NCBI GenBank assembly: GCA_902555055.1
Contig: CACDQN010000001.1
Location: 231,535-272,904, forward strand
DNA: 41,370 nt
Reading direction: 5' to 3'
Origin: an uncultured Candidatus Actinomarina sp.
GTDB taxonomy: Bacteria; Actinomycetota; Acidimicrobiia; Actinomarinales; Actinomarinaceae
Part shown: positions 1 through 7,653 of the stretch, piece by piece
Position numbering within the stretch: the first letter of the stretch is position 1
How the letters are laid out: each line of letters begins with the position of its first letter
Notes under the pieces: generated by a model
Told to the model about the DNA's origin: nothing
The model's input: the letters and a program-made list of their open reading frames with translations, nothing else
Databases searched by the model: none
Made by a program: the position numbers and the translations under genes

Positions 1-465
1 CCAATATCTTCTGTATTTAATTGGGCTAGATCATACTCACTTTGGTACTTTCAATTTGGGCTAGCGTGCTGTGCAATTGAGGTTATGGCAGTAAGTGGGC
101 CTAGACACGATTTTATGAGATTAGGAGTAATTCCACTACCCGCATCTCCTAGACAAGCCGATTTCATGATTGTTGCTGGAACAGTAACAGATAAAATGGC
201 CCCATCAGTTAAAAGGCTCTACGATCAAATGCCGGAACCAAAGTATGTTATTTCAATGGGTTCCTGTTCAAATAGCGGAGGTCCGTATTGGGATTCTTAT
301 TCAGTCACAAAGGGAGTTGACCAATTAATTCCTGTAGATGTCTATGTCCCTGGATGCCCTCCAAGGCCAGAAGCTCTTCAGGAAGGAATTATTCTTCTAC
401 AGAAAAAAATTCGCGGAGAAGACATGAAAGAAAAATGGACAGAAGTCCAAACAGAGCCAATATAA
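1..465 (+). CDS. nuoB: NADH-quinone oxidoreductase subunit B, 5' truncated by window edge
   Basis: NuoB carries the terminal iron-sulphur cluster N2 of complex I, which passes electrons to quinone at the junction of the peripheral and membrane arms. The reading frame is open from base 1, so the N-terminus lies outside the window; the first internal ATG (85) is not the start. The four N2 ligands are visible: adjacent cysteines at bases 67-72 (motif ACCAIE), a cysteine in SMGSC (265-267) and one in [10 protein letters not shown] (355-357). The segment [20 protein letters not shown] is typical of the family. It ends one base before nuoC, in a tightly packed nuo operon. Assignment is secure. Confidence 0.96.
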   Translation, partial: PISSVFNWARSYSLWYFQFGLACCAIEVMAVSGPRHDFMRLGVIPLPASPRQADFMIVAGTVTDKMAPSVKRLYDQMPEPKYVISMGSCSNSGGPYWDSYSVTKGVDQLIPVDVYVPGCPPRPEALQEGIILLQKKIRGEDMKEKWTEVQTEPI

Positions 466-466
466 G

Positions 467-1012
467 ATGGAAGAATTTTTAAATAAAATAAAGGAAAACT
501 TTATTAATACAGATGTAGAATTTGAAACAATAAATATCAAAGTCGATTCTTCACAGTGGGTCGAGACACATCAAAAACTTAAAGAAGAATTTGATTTAAA
601 ATTTTTCTCATGGCTATCTGCTATAGATTGGGATAATGAAGTTTCTATAGGAGAAGCACCAAAGGATAGCGTCTCACCCAGTTTTGAAATAATTACATGT
701 TTGTCTGATGTTTCTAATAATAATTTAGTTACCGTTTCAACCACCATTAACAAATTAGAGCCAAAGATTAACTCTCTTGTAGAAATATATGCAGGCGCTA
801 ACTGGCACGAGAGAGAAGCATTTGAAATGTTTGGAATCAATTTTGAAAATCACCCAAATCTTGAAAAATTATATCTTCCTGATGGTTACGAGGGAAATCC
901 TATGCTTAAGTCTTTCGAGTTAATTAGTAGAGAAGTTAAGCCTTGGCCTGGTGAAGTGGATGTAGAAGGTATGCCAGAAGAATCAGCTAGTGATGAGTCA
1001 GTAGATGGTTAA
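467..1012 (+). CDS. nuoC: NADH-quinone oxidoreductase subunit C (30 kDa subunit)
   Basis: NuoC is a cofactor-free subunit of the connecting module of complex I and packs against NuoD and NuoB. This 181-residue protein has the family signature near its C-terminal half: WHEREAFEMFGINFENHPNL, followed by LYLPDGYEGNPMLKSF. The N-terminal half is diverged and acidic, as is common for NuoC. The ATG at 467 follows the nuoB stop by one base, and the 3' end overlaps nuoD by 8 bases, so translation is probably coupled. NuoC and NuoD are separate proteins here, not the NuoCD fusion of enterobacteria. Confidence 0.93.
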   Translation: MEEFLNKIKENFINTDVEFETINIKVDSSQWVETHQKLKEEFDLKFFSWLSAIDWDNEVSIGEAPKDSVSPSFEIITCLSDVSNNNLVTVSTTINKLEPKINSLVEIYAGANWHEREAFEMFGINFENHPNLEKLYLPDGYEGNPMLKSFELISREVKPWPGEVDVEGMPEESASDESVDG

Positions 1013-2201
1013 TACACTAGACCCACAAAACCTTAATAATTTTTCAGAGGCATCTGTATCTGTAGAAATTGAAACTGAAGACATGACACTTAACATAGGT
1101 CCTCAACACCCATCAACTCATGGTGTTCTTAGATTAGTCGCAAAAGTAGATGGAGAAAAAGTTCATGATGTAAAACCTGTTCTTGGGTACATGCATCGTG
1201 GCTATGAAAAACTTGCAGAAGTGAGATCATACCCTCAAATCACTACACTTGTTAACCGCATAGATTGGGTTGCAGGATTTTCAAATGAAATTCCTTTTAT
1301 TGCTGGTGCAGAAAGACTAATGGAAATTGAAGTGCCTGAGAGGGCTAAACATATCAGATTAATTCTTACTGAGATGGCTAGAATTTCTTCACATTTTGTG
1401 TTTAATGGTGCATATGCTCTTGAAGTTGGTGCATTAACTCCAATTTTTTATGCAATGGAAGATAGGGAGAGAGTTTTAGATTTAATTGAATCAGTAACTG
1501 GTGGTCGCTTTCACCCCAACTTTAATCGAATAGGTGGAGTAAAACCAGCAGCTGGATCAGGGCCTACAACAAAAAAAGACATCCAAGATTTACCTGCTGG
1601 ATTTTATAGAGATACAAAAGTAGCAATGCAAAAAGTAATAGAGGCAGCTGACCAATTTCAAAATTTAATCGGCGGAAATGAAGTTTTTAAAAAAAGAACA
1701 AAAAATGTTGGTATCTTAACTGCTGAGACTGCAGAAGCCTTTGGAGTATCTGGCCCAATTCTTAGGGCTTCAGGAGTGAAGTCTGATTTAAGAACCCAAA
1801 CTGATTATTTGCCATATGATCAATTTGAATATGATATTCCTGTTGGAGAGAATGGAGATTGTTATGATCGATGGGATGTCAGAGTCAAGGAAATGGTTGA
1901 ATCAGCAAAAATAGTATTGCAAGCAATTGATTCAATTCCATCTGGACCACTACAAGCCAAGGTACCTAAGGTTATAAAAGTTCCTAAAGGACGAACATAC
2001 GTAAGAGCAGAAAATCCAAAAGGAGAAATGGGTTACTACATAGTATCAGATGGGGGGTTGGGACCGTATAGACTTAAAGTTCGAACAGCTTCATTCAGTA
2101 ATATTTCTATTTTACCTTTGCTACTCGAGGGAGCTTTACTCCCAGACTTAATTGCCATAATGGGTAGTTTAGATTTTGTTTTAGGGGATGTGGATAGATG
2201 A
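1005..2201 (+). CDS. nuoD: NADH-quinone oxidoreductase subunit D (49 kDa subunit)
   Basis: NuoD forms the quinone-binding pocket of complex I together with NuoB. The N-terminal motif GPQHPSTHG (residues 32-40) gives the two conserved histidines H35 and H39. R65 lies in GYMHRGYEKL, the arginine that by alignment corresponds to the one dimethylated by NDUFAF7 in mitochondrial NDUFS2. The C-terminus LPDLIAIMGSLDFVLGDVDR is the typical family ending. The ATG at 1005 lies inside the end of nuoC, and the gene overlaps nuoH by 4 bases (ATGA). The next gene is nuoH: nuoE, nuoF and nuoG, usually found between D and H, are absent. Confidence 0.97.
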   Translation: MVNTLDPQNLNNFSEASVSVEIETEDMTLNIGPQHPSTHGVLRLVAKVDGEKVHDVKPVLGYMHRGYEKLAEVRSYPQITTLVNRIDWVAGFSNEIPFIAGAERLMEIEVPERAKHIRLILTEMARISSHFVFNGAYALEVGALTPIFYAMEDRERVLDLIESVTGGRFHPNFNRIGGVKPAAGSGPTTKKDIQDLPAGFYRDTKVAMQKVIEAADQFQNLIGGNEVFKKRTKNVGILTAETAEAFGVSGPILRASGVKSDLRTQTDYLPYDQFEYDIPVGENGDCYDRWDVRVKEMVESAKIVLQAIDSIPSGPLQAKVPKVIKVPKGRTYVRAENPKGEMGYYIVSDGGLGPYRLKVRTASFSNISILPLLLEGALLPDLIAIMGSLDFVLGDVDR

Positions 2202-3169
2202 CAGACGTCTTAGTCAAGGTAGGATTTCTTGCGCTTGCTGCATTAAATGGTGCAATCATTTTTACAATTATGGACGTTAAAGGTGCTTCATGGATGCAGA
2301 GAAGACCTGGTCCGTTACATGTAGGACTTAGAGGTTTTATATTTCCTCTTGCTGAAATACTTAAATTTGTTCAAAAAGAAGACATAATTCCGACTGAAGT
2401 GGACAGACCAGTATTTAAATGGGCTCCTGCTTATGTTATGGTCTCTTGTGTCGCACTTTTTGCTGTAGTTCCAATGAGCCCTACATTGGTTGTTGCAGAT
2501 TTAGAATTAGGTGTTTTCTTCGCACTTGCTATAAGCTCTCTTGGAACTATAGGTGTGTTAACTGCAGGCTGGTCATCTGCAAACAAATATTCCCTAATGG
2601 GTGGATTAAGAGCAGCAGGACAGCTCATAGCTTATGAGCTTCCACTTATACTTGCTGTTGTTGGGGTTGTTATCCAAGCTGAGACTATGTCATTAGTTGG
2701 GATTGTAGAAAAACAAATTGAATGGGGAGTACCTTTTGTTGTTGGCGGTCAGATAGTCGGATTCCTGATATTTATGGTTGCAGCGACAGCTGAAATGATG
2801 AGAGTACCATTCGATATGCCAATTGGTGAATCAGAATTGACAATGGGATTTATGACAGAATACTCAGGGATTAGATTTCTTATTTTTTATATTTCTGAAT
2901 ATATGAATATGTTTATTTTATGTGCAATTGCTTCAACCCTATTTCTCGGAGGCTACCATGTTCCACTTTTGCCAACTGAATGGGTTAACTTTTATGGACC
3001 TGTTGTTTTACTAACTAAGACTGCCATTTTAGGTTTTATATTGGTAGCTGTAAGGTGGTCACAGCCAAGATTTCGAGAAGATCAACTTCAAAACCTTGCT
3101 TGGAAAATACTTATTCCTGCATCTTTAATTAATATTCTTGTAACTGCAGTCATGAAAGTTGGATTCTAA
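2198..3169 (+). CDS. nuoH: NADH-quinone oxidoreductase subunit H
   Basis: NuoH is the membrane subunit that docks the peripheral arm and completes the quinone channel. The 323-residue protein has about eight hydrophobic segments. An early loop reads MQRRPGPLHVGLRGFIFPLA. The conserved acidic loop is MRVPFDMPIGESELTMGF followed by MTEYSG (around residues 205-230), with the charged residues that link quinone chemistry to proton pumping. The ATG overlaps the nuoD stop by 4 bases, and the stop shares one base with the nuoI start. Length and motifs are normal. Confidence 0.96.
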   Translation: MTDVLVKVGFLALAALNGAIIFTIMDVKGASWMQRRPGPLHVGLRGFIFPLAEILKFVQKEDIIPTEVDRPVFKWAPAYVMVSCVALFAVVPMSPTLVVADLELGVFFALAISSLGTIGVLTAGWSSANKYSLMGGLRAAGQLIAYELPLILAVVGVVIQAETMSLVGIVEKQIEWGVPFVVGGQIVGFLIFMVAATAEMMRVPFDMPIGESELTMGFMTEYSGIRFLIFYISEYMNMFILCAIASTLFLGGYHVPLLPTEWVNFYGPVVLLTKTAILGFILVAVRWSQPRFREDQLQNLAWKILIPASLINILVTAVMKVGF

Positions 3170-3654
3170 TGAAAACGTTTAAACCAAAAGTACCCGGATT
3201 CTTAATTGGAATAAAGATAGTAATTGTAAATATGCTTAAAACGCTATCTCCATTCCACTCAAAACCTAATGTGAATTATCCATTTGAAAAAGAAAAAGTT
3301 GCACCAAGAGCAAGAGGTGTTATTGCTCTAGATCAAGAAGCGTGTACTAGTTGTATGTTATGTGCACGACAATGTCCTGATTGGTGTATTTATATTGAGG
3401 GCCATAAAGAATTGCAACCTCCTTCAAAGCCTGGAGGCAGGCAAAGAAGTAGAGCCGTTCTGGATAGATTTGATATCGATTATGCGTTATGTATGTATTG
3501 TGGAATTTGTGTTGAGGTTTGTCCTTTCGATGCTTTATTTTGGACACCTGAATACGAGTATTCTGAATTCAATATGGGTGACATGCTCCATAACAAGGAA
3601 CGTTTAGACGATTGGTTAAAAACTGTACCTGATCCTGAAGGCCTAGAAAGTTAA
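3169..3654 (+). CDS. nuoI: NADH-quinone oxidoreductase subunit I, 2x[4Fe-4S]
   Basis: NuoI carries clusters N6a and N6b, which relay electrons to N2 in NuoB. Two complete binding motifs are present: cysteines 59, 62, 65 and 69 in CTSCMLCARQCPDWC, and 108, 111, 114 and 118 in CMYCGICVEVCP. The spacer is rich in Pro, Gly and Arg (PPSKPGGRQRSR). From memory, the CARQCPDWCIYIEGHKE stretch resembles NuoI of the second, NuoEFG-less complex I operon of Streptomyces. That fits the missing EFG genes here but was not tested by alignment. The 161-residue length is normal. The start shares one base with the nuoH stop. Confidence 0.95.
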   Translation: MKTFKPKVPGFLIGIKIVIVNMLKTLSPFHSKPNVNYPFEKEKVAPRARGVIALDQEACTSCMLCARQCPDWCIYIEGHKELQPPSKPGGRQRSRAVLDRFDIDYALCMYCGICVEVCPFDALFWTPEYEYSEFNMGDMLHNKERLDDWLKTVPDPEGLES

Positions 3655-3655
3655 A

Positions 3656-3829
3656 ATGGAAATTTACGAAATTGTTACATACTTTACTTTGTTACTTCTT
3701 CTATTTTCAGCAGCAAGAGTAGTTACAACTTCAAATGTTATCCATGCAGCAATATCATTAGTTTTCACCCTTGCTCTTACTGCAACTCTTTTTTTACTTT
3801 TATCTACACAATTTGTGGCATACTTGTAA
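3656..3829 (+). pseudogene. nuoJ: NuoJ, N-terminal fragment only
   Basis: The ATG at 3656, one base after the nuoI stop, opens a 57-codon frame ending in TAA at 3827-3829. It reads as a typical NuoJ N-terminus: SAARVVTTSNVIHAAISLVF, then LFLLLSTQFVAYL. NuoJ proteins are usually about 160-200 residues with five membrane helices; only the first two are present. The next codons expected (a QVLVYVGA-type helix) are absent. Instead the DNA passes straight into nuoK sequence in another frame. It looks like the 5' side of a deletion joined to nuoK. It may be a real mutation or an assembly or clone artefact. Confidence 0.85.
3817..3826 (+). other. Deletion junction between nuoJ and nuoK (shared 10-mer)
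   Basis: The ten bases GGCATACTTG can be read as family-consensus sequence in both genes. In the nuoJ frame they end FVAYL; in the nuoK frame they begin GILVRRNAV. Such a doubly meaningful sequence is what remains when two copies of a short direct repeat recombine, or when an assembler collapses them, with loss of one copy and everything between. The missing material would be roughly 0.4-0.5 kb, judged from usual NuoJ and NuoK lengths. Confidence 0.7.
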
Positions 3830-3843
3830 GACGTAATGCAGTA

Positions 3844-4065
3844 ATGGTTCTCCTTTCAATTGAGTTGATATTAAATGCAGTAAATATTAACTTTATAATC
3901 TTTGATTCCATGCTCGCTGATTCATTAATGCAAGGGCAAATTTTTACTATTTTTATAATTACAATAGCCGCCGCAGAGGTTGGTATTGGTTTAGCAATCG
4001 TATTGATGCTTTTTAGAAATAGGCAAACTGCTAACATAAACGAATTTGATTTGATGAAATGGTAA
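3844..4065 (+). CDS. nuoK: NuoK, N-terminally truncated
   Basis: NuoK is a three-helix antiporter-like subunit of the complex I membrane arm. The frame from ATG 3844 encodes 73 residues, but homology continues upstream in the same frame from about 3817 (GILVRRNAV). The native protein of about 100 residues has therefore lost its first helix and start codon. The remaining part has both functional glutamates, in VLLSIELILNAVN and in ITIAAAEVGIGLAI. It also has the usual C-terminus FRNRQTANINEFDLMKW. It overlaps nuoL by 7 bases. A shortened product could be made from ATG 3844, but it would lack helix 1 and is unlikely to assemble normally. Confidence 0.85.
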   Translation: MVLLSIELILNAVNINFIIFDSMLADSLMQGQIFTIFIITIAAAEVGIGLAIVLMLFRNRQTANINEFDLMKW

Positions 4066-6074
4066 AATTTGATGCTAATTTTTTAGCAGAGACCGAACTT
4101 GTTTACACTGATGGCGGTATTTTAGCTGAGTATGCCTGGTCTTTAGTAGTCCTTCCTTTTGTAGCAGCATTTTTGATTACATTTATTGGAAAATACCTTC
4201 CATATAAAGGTGCTGAAATAGCGCTTGGAACGATTGCACTTATATTTATTTACAGTGTCTCACTTATGTTTCTTCATATAACAGAAGGGGTAGCCAATGA
4301 ATTTTTTGTCAACGTTGGAAGCATAGGTCAATTTGATATTGAATTTGGTTGGGTGGTAGATGGACTCTCCATTATGATGTATTTTGTTGTTGGTACTGTA
4401 GCTCTGCTTGTATTTATTTATGCTACAAATTATATGGAGGGTGAGATAAGATACACCTTCTTTTTTACTTCTTTAACACTGTTTGCTGGAAGTATGTTGG
4501 TATTAGTTTCGTCACCTACATTAATACAAATTTTGATTGGCTGGGAGTTAGTAGGAGTTTGCTCTTACTTATTAATTGGGCATTACTGGGAAAAGAAAGA
4601 CAATTCATCAGCAGCTATGAAAGCTTTTATAACAAACAAAATTGCAGATATTGGATTAATGATTGGAATTATTATTTTGGCTCTCAATACTGGAACATTA
4701 AGAATCTCAGAAATTCTATATCAATCAACACACGATTATGAAAAATTATCAAAGGTAGCTTTTGCTGCTGCTATCTTGCTTTTTATTGGCGCTATGGGCA
4801 AAAGTGCACAATTTCCTCTTCATGTTTGGTTGCCTGATGCAATGGCAGGTCCAACACCTGTATCTGCATTAATGCACGCTGCAACAATGGTGACTGCTGG
4901 TGTTTATTTACTAGCACGTATGTTTCCTTTCTATAAATCAATGGCTCCTGAAGCTTTAGACATTGTTATGCTATTTGGAGTTATCACGCTATTAGGAGCT
5001 GGCCTGGTAGCTATTGTTCAAGATGACTTAAAAAAAGTTTTGGCATATTCTACGGTAAGTCAATTAGGTTACATGGTTGCTGCAATTGGATCTGGAGCAT
5101 ATACAGCGGCATTGTTCCATTTATGGACACATGCTTTTTTTAAAGCACTTTTATTTTTAGGAGCTGGATCAGTAATCCACGCTGTTCACAGCAATAGCAT
5201 GCTTGAGATGGGTGGATTAAGGAAAGTAATGCCAAAAACTTTTACGACTTTTATTATTGGAACTGTAGCCTTGGCTGGCCTTCCTCCATTTGCGGGATTT
5301 TTTTCAAAAGATGAAATTCTTGCTTCATTTAATCATGAAGGCGAGACTACTTTTTTCTTCATAGCTGTTTTAGGCGCTTTTATAACTGCTTTTTATATGA
5401 CGAGGGCAGTATCGTTAACTTTCTTGGGAGAATATAGAGGACATGGGAATCCTCATGAATCTCACAATATGATGACTACTCCACTTTTAACATTGGCAGT
5501 TTTCGCTATTGCTTCTGGGTGGGTAAATATACCAGGTGTTTACACAGGATTTACTGACTGGGTTACAACCAGAAAAACAAAAATAGTCGAGTACCACCCT
5601 GAAAGCTTTGACTTATTTGCATTATCCAGTGGTTTGATAGCTGGATTACTTGGAATAGCTTTAGGTTATTATTTATATCAATTGCAAGGCAGTGCAGAAA
5701 CAGGAGATGACAAAATTAAAATTCAGCCTGTGTGGACAGTATTAGAAAATAAATACTACCTAGATCATTTTTATTTTCGATTTATTATTGATCCAATAAA
5801 AATTAATATATCTAAAGCCGTTGATAAATTTAATACAAATGTCATTGATAGGTTTATAAACGGTGTTGGTCAAATCGCCTCATTATTAGGAGGAGTTGTA
5901 TATAACAACATAGATCAAAATGGTATTGATAGATTTTTGAATATGTCTTCAAGTGGTACAGATAGTTTCGGAGGAAGGGTTAAACTACTTCAGACTGGAA
6001 GAACTCAACAATATTTAATGTTATTTTTAGGTGGCGTAGTAACAATTAGTTTATTAATTTTATTTATTATATAG
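4059..6074 (+). CDS. nuoL: NADH-quinone oxidoreductase subunit L (antiporter-like)
   Basis: NuoL is the distal proton-pumping subunit, related to Mrp antiporters, and carries the long lateral helix along the membrane arm. The protein is 671 residues and highly hydrophobic. Family motifs include GWELVGVCSYLLIGHYW (around residue 160) and KSAQFPLHVWLPDAMAGPTP (around residue 250), followed by VSALMHAATMVTAGVYLLAR. The C-terminal region has a long amphipathic segment and a final membrane helix, as expected. The ATG lies within the end of nuoK. The stop codon TAG overlaps the Shine-Dalgarno of nuoM (AGGAGG, 6073-6078). It is intact despite the damage just upstream. Confidence 0.96.
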   Translation: MVKFDANFLAETELVYTDGGILAEYAWSLVVLPFVAAFLITFIGKYLPYKGAEIALGTIALIFIYSVSLMFLHITEGVANEFFVNVGSIGQFDIEFGWVVDGLSIMMYFVVGTVALLVFIYATNYMEGEIRYTFFFTSLTLFAGSMLVLVSSPTLIQILIGWELVGVCSYLLIGHYWEKKDNSSAAMKAFITNKIADIGLMIGIIILALNTGTLRISEILYQSTHDYEKLSKVAFAAAILLFIGAMGKSAQFPLHVWLPDAMAGPTPVSALMHAATMVTAGVYLLARMFPFYKSMAPEALDIVMLFGVITLLGAGLVAIVQDDLKKVLAYSTVSQLGYMVAAIGSGAYTAALFHLWTHAFFKALLFLGAGSVIHAVHSNSMLEMGGLRKVMPKTFTTFIIGTVALAGLPPFAGFFSKDEILASFNHEGETTFFFIAVLGAFITAFYMTRAVSLTFLGEYRGHGNPHESHNMMTTPLLTLAVFAIASGWVNIPGVYTGFTDWVTTRKTKIVEYHPESFDLFALSSGLIAGLLGIALGYYLYQLQGSAETGDDKIKIQPVWTVLENKYYLDHFYFRFIIDPIKINISKAVDKFNTNVIDRFINGVGQIASLLGGVVYNNIDQNGIDRFLNMSSSGTDSFGGRVKLLQTGRTQQYLMLFLGGVVTISLLILFII

Positions 6075-6082
6075 GAGGAAAA

Positions 6083-7651
6083 TTGGAAATATTAACAAAT
6101 GGGGTAGGGCTATCTGCAGTAGTCTTTTTTCCTTTAGTCAGTGCATTGGTTATAACACTTATTCCAAAGGGCCAAGAATTTCTAATTAAAGGGTTTGCAT
6201 TAGTTTCCTCAATAATAACTTTTGTCTTCAGTGTTTTACTGTTGTTGAATTTTGATTTTTCTTCGGCTGATCAATTACAACTAGGTAATAAAATTTCTTG
6301 GATTAAGAGTATCAATGCTAATTACGAAATAGGAATAGACGGAATTTCTTTACCATTATTAATATTATCAACCTTCATTACAGTGTTAGCAATTATTTAC
6401 TCTATAGAGCACTTACCAGAACCAAAAAGTCCGAAAGGATTTCTTGCATTAATACTTGTTCTTGAAACTGGAATGAATGGAACTTTTGTGGCATTAGATT
6501 TGATATTATTTTTCGTTTTTTTTGAAATTGTACTTTTACCAATGTATTTCATGATTGGTATTTGGGGAGACAGAACTGTTAGAACAGTTGCTGGATTAAA
6601 AAACCAGATTGAAACAAGACTATATGCAAGTATTAAGTTTTTTGTATTCACATTATTTGGTTCTGCGTTCATGCTTCTTGGCTTCCTGGGACTTTATTAT
6701 CGTGGAAATAAAACCTTTAGTATTCCAGAATTAATAGAGCTTGGCACAACGGGGGCTTTTACAGGTACTTTTGCAACACTCGTTTTTGCAGTTCTCTTTT
6801 TAGGTTTTGCTGTAAAGGTACCAATGTGGCCTTTACATACTTGGCTCCCTGACGCTCATACAGCTGCACCTACTGTAGGTTCAGTTCTTCTTGCAGCTAT
6901 TTTGCTCAAACTCGGTTCATATGGATTTGTCAGAATTGCAATACCAATTCTTCCAGAACAAGCAAAAGCTTGGGCACCTGCAATTGCAATTTTATCTGCT
7001 ATTGGAATAATTTACGGGTCGTTGGCTTGTTTAGCTCAAACTGATTTAAAACGCCTAATCGCTTTTTCATCCGTAGGTCATATGGGTTTTGTTATGCTGG
7101 GTATTGCATCTTTAACACCAATTGGGATTAATGCTGCAATGATTGGAATGGTTGCACACGGGGTAATTACAGGTTTATTATTTTTCCTTTCTGGATCCAT
7201 GGCCCACACTTATCACACTAGAGATATGGGAAGGTTGGGTGGAAATATGAAGCTTCTACCTAAGACTGGAGCTTTACTTGGATTTACTGCAATGGCATCT
7301 TTAGGACTGCCAGGTCTTGCTGGTTTTTGGGGTGAATTTATGGCACTGCTAGGTGCTTATAACCCTTTAGAGGGTTTAAATGTTACGGTATTTAGAACGT
7401 CCATGGTGGCTGGTGCCGTCGGTACTGTTTTAACAGCTGGTTATTTATTATGGATGTTACAAAGAGTTAATCTAGGAGAACCATCAGAAGAATGGATTGA
7501 TAAAGAACTTCATGATGCAGACGGATATGAACTAGCAGCTTGGATTCCACTTGTTATATTGACAATTCTAATTGGAGTTTTTCCAAAATTAATTTTCGGA
7601 GCTACAAATGACGCTGTAATTGCAATGTTATCTAAAGCTTTTGGGGGTTAA
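6083..7651 (+). CDS. nuoM: NADH-quinone oxidoreductase subunit M (antiporter-like)
   Basis: NuoM is the middle antiporter-like proton pump of the membrane arm. The 522-residue polytopic protein has the motif FAVKVPMWPLHTWLPDAHTA, followed by APTVGSVLLAAILLKLGSYG, with the conserved pump lysines. IAFSSVGHMGFVMLGI and GLPGLAGFWGEF are also typical. The start is TTG at 6083, chosen because a strong AGGAGG (6073-6078) lies 4 bases upstream and no ATG is suitably placed. It follows nuoL by 8 bases. Nothing unusual is seen in the protein. Confidence 0.95.
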   Translation: MEILTNGVGLSAVVFFPLVSALVITLIPKGQEFLIKGFALVSSIITFVFSVLLLLNFDFSSADQLQLGNKISWIKSINANYEIGIDGISLPLLILSTFITVLAIIYSIEHLPEPKSPKGFLALILVLETGMNGTFVALDLILFFVFFEIVLLPMYFMIGIWGDRTVRTVAGLKNQIETRLYASIKFFVFTLFGSAFMLLGFLGLYYRGNKTFSIPELIELGTTGAFTGTFATLVFAVLFLGFAVKVPMWPLHTWLPDAHTAAPTVGSVLLAAILLKLGSYGFVRIAIPILPEQAKAWAPAIAILSAIGIIYGSLACLAQTDLKRLIAFSSVGHMGFVMLGIASLTPIGINAAMIGMVAHGVITGLLFFLSGSMAHTYHTRDMGRLGGNMKLLPKTGALLGFTAMASLGLPGLAGFWGEFMALLGAYNPLEGLNVTVFRTSMVAGAVGTVLTAGYLLWMLQRVNLGEPSEEWIDKELHDADGYELAAWIPLVILTILIGVFPKLIFGATNDAVIAMLSKAFGG

Positions 7652-7653
7652 AA

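Noticed and set aside
2198-2260. Remnants of nuoE, nuoF or nuoG between nuoD and nuoH
   Set aside because: The genes overlap by 4 bases, so there is no room. No FMN-, NADH- or ferredoxin-type motif was seen elsewhere in the window.
3656-4065. A programmed frameshift making a NuoJ-NuoK fusion
   Set aside because: The product would still lack the last three NuoJ helices and the first NuoK helix. No slippery sequence is evident, and a deletion across the shared 10-mer explains both ends.
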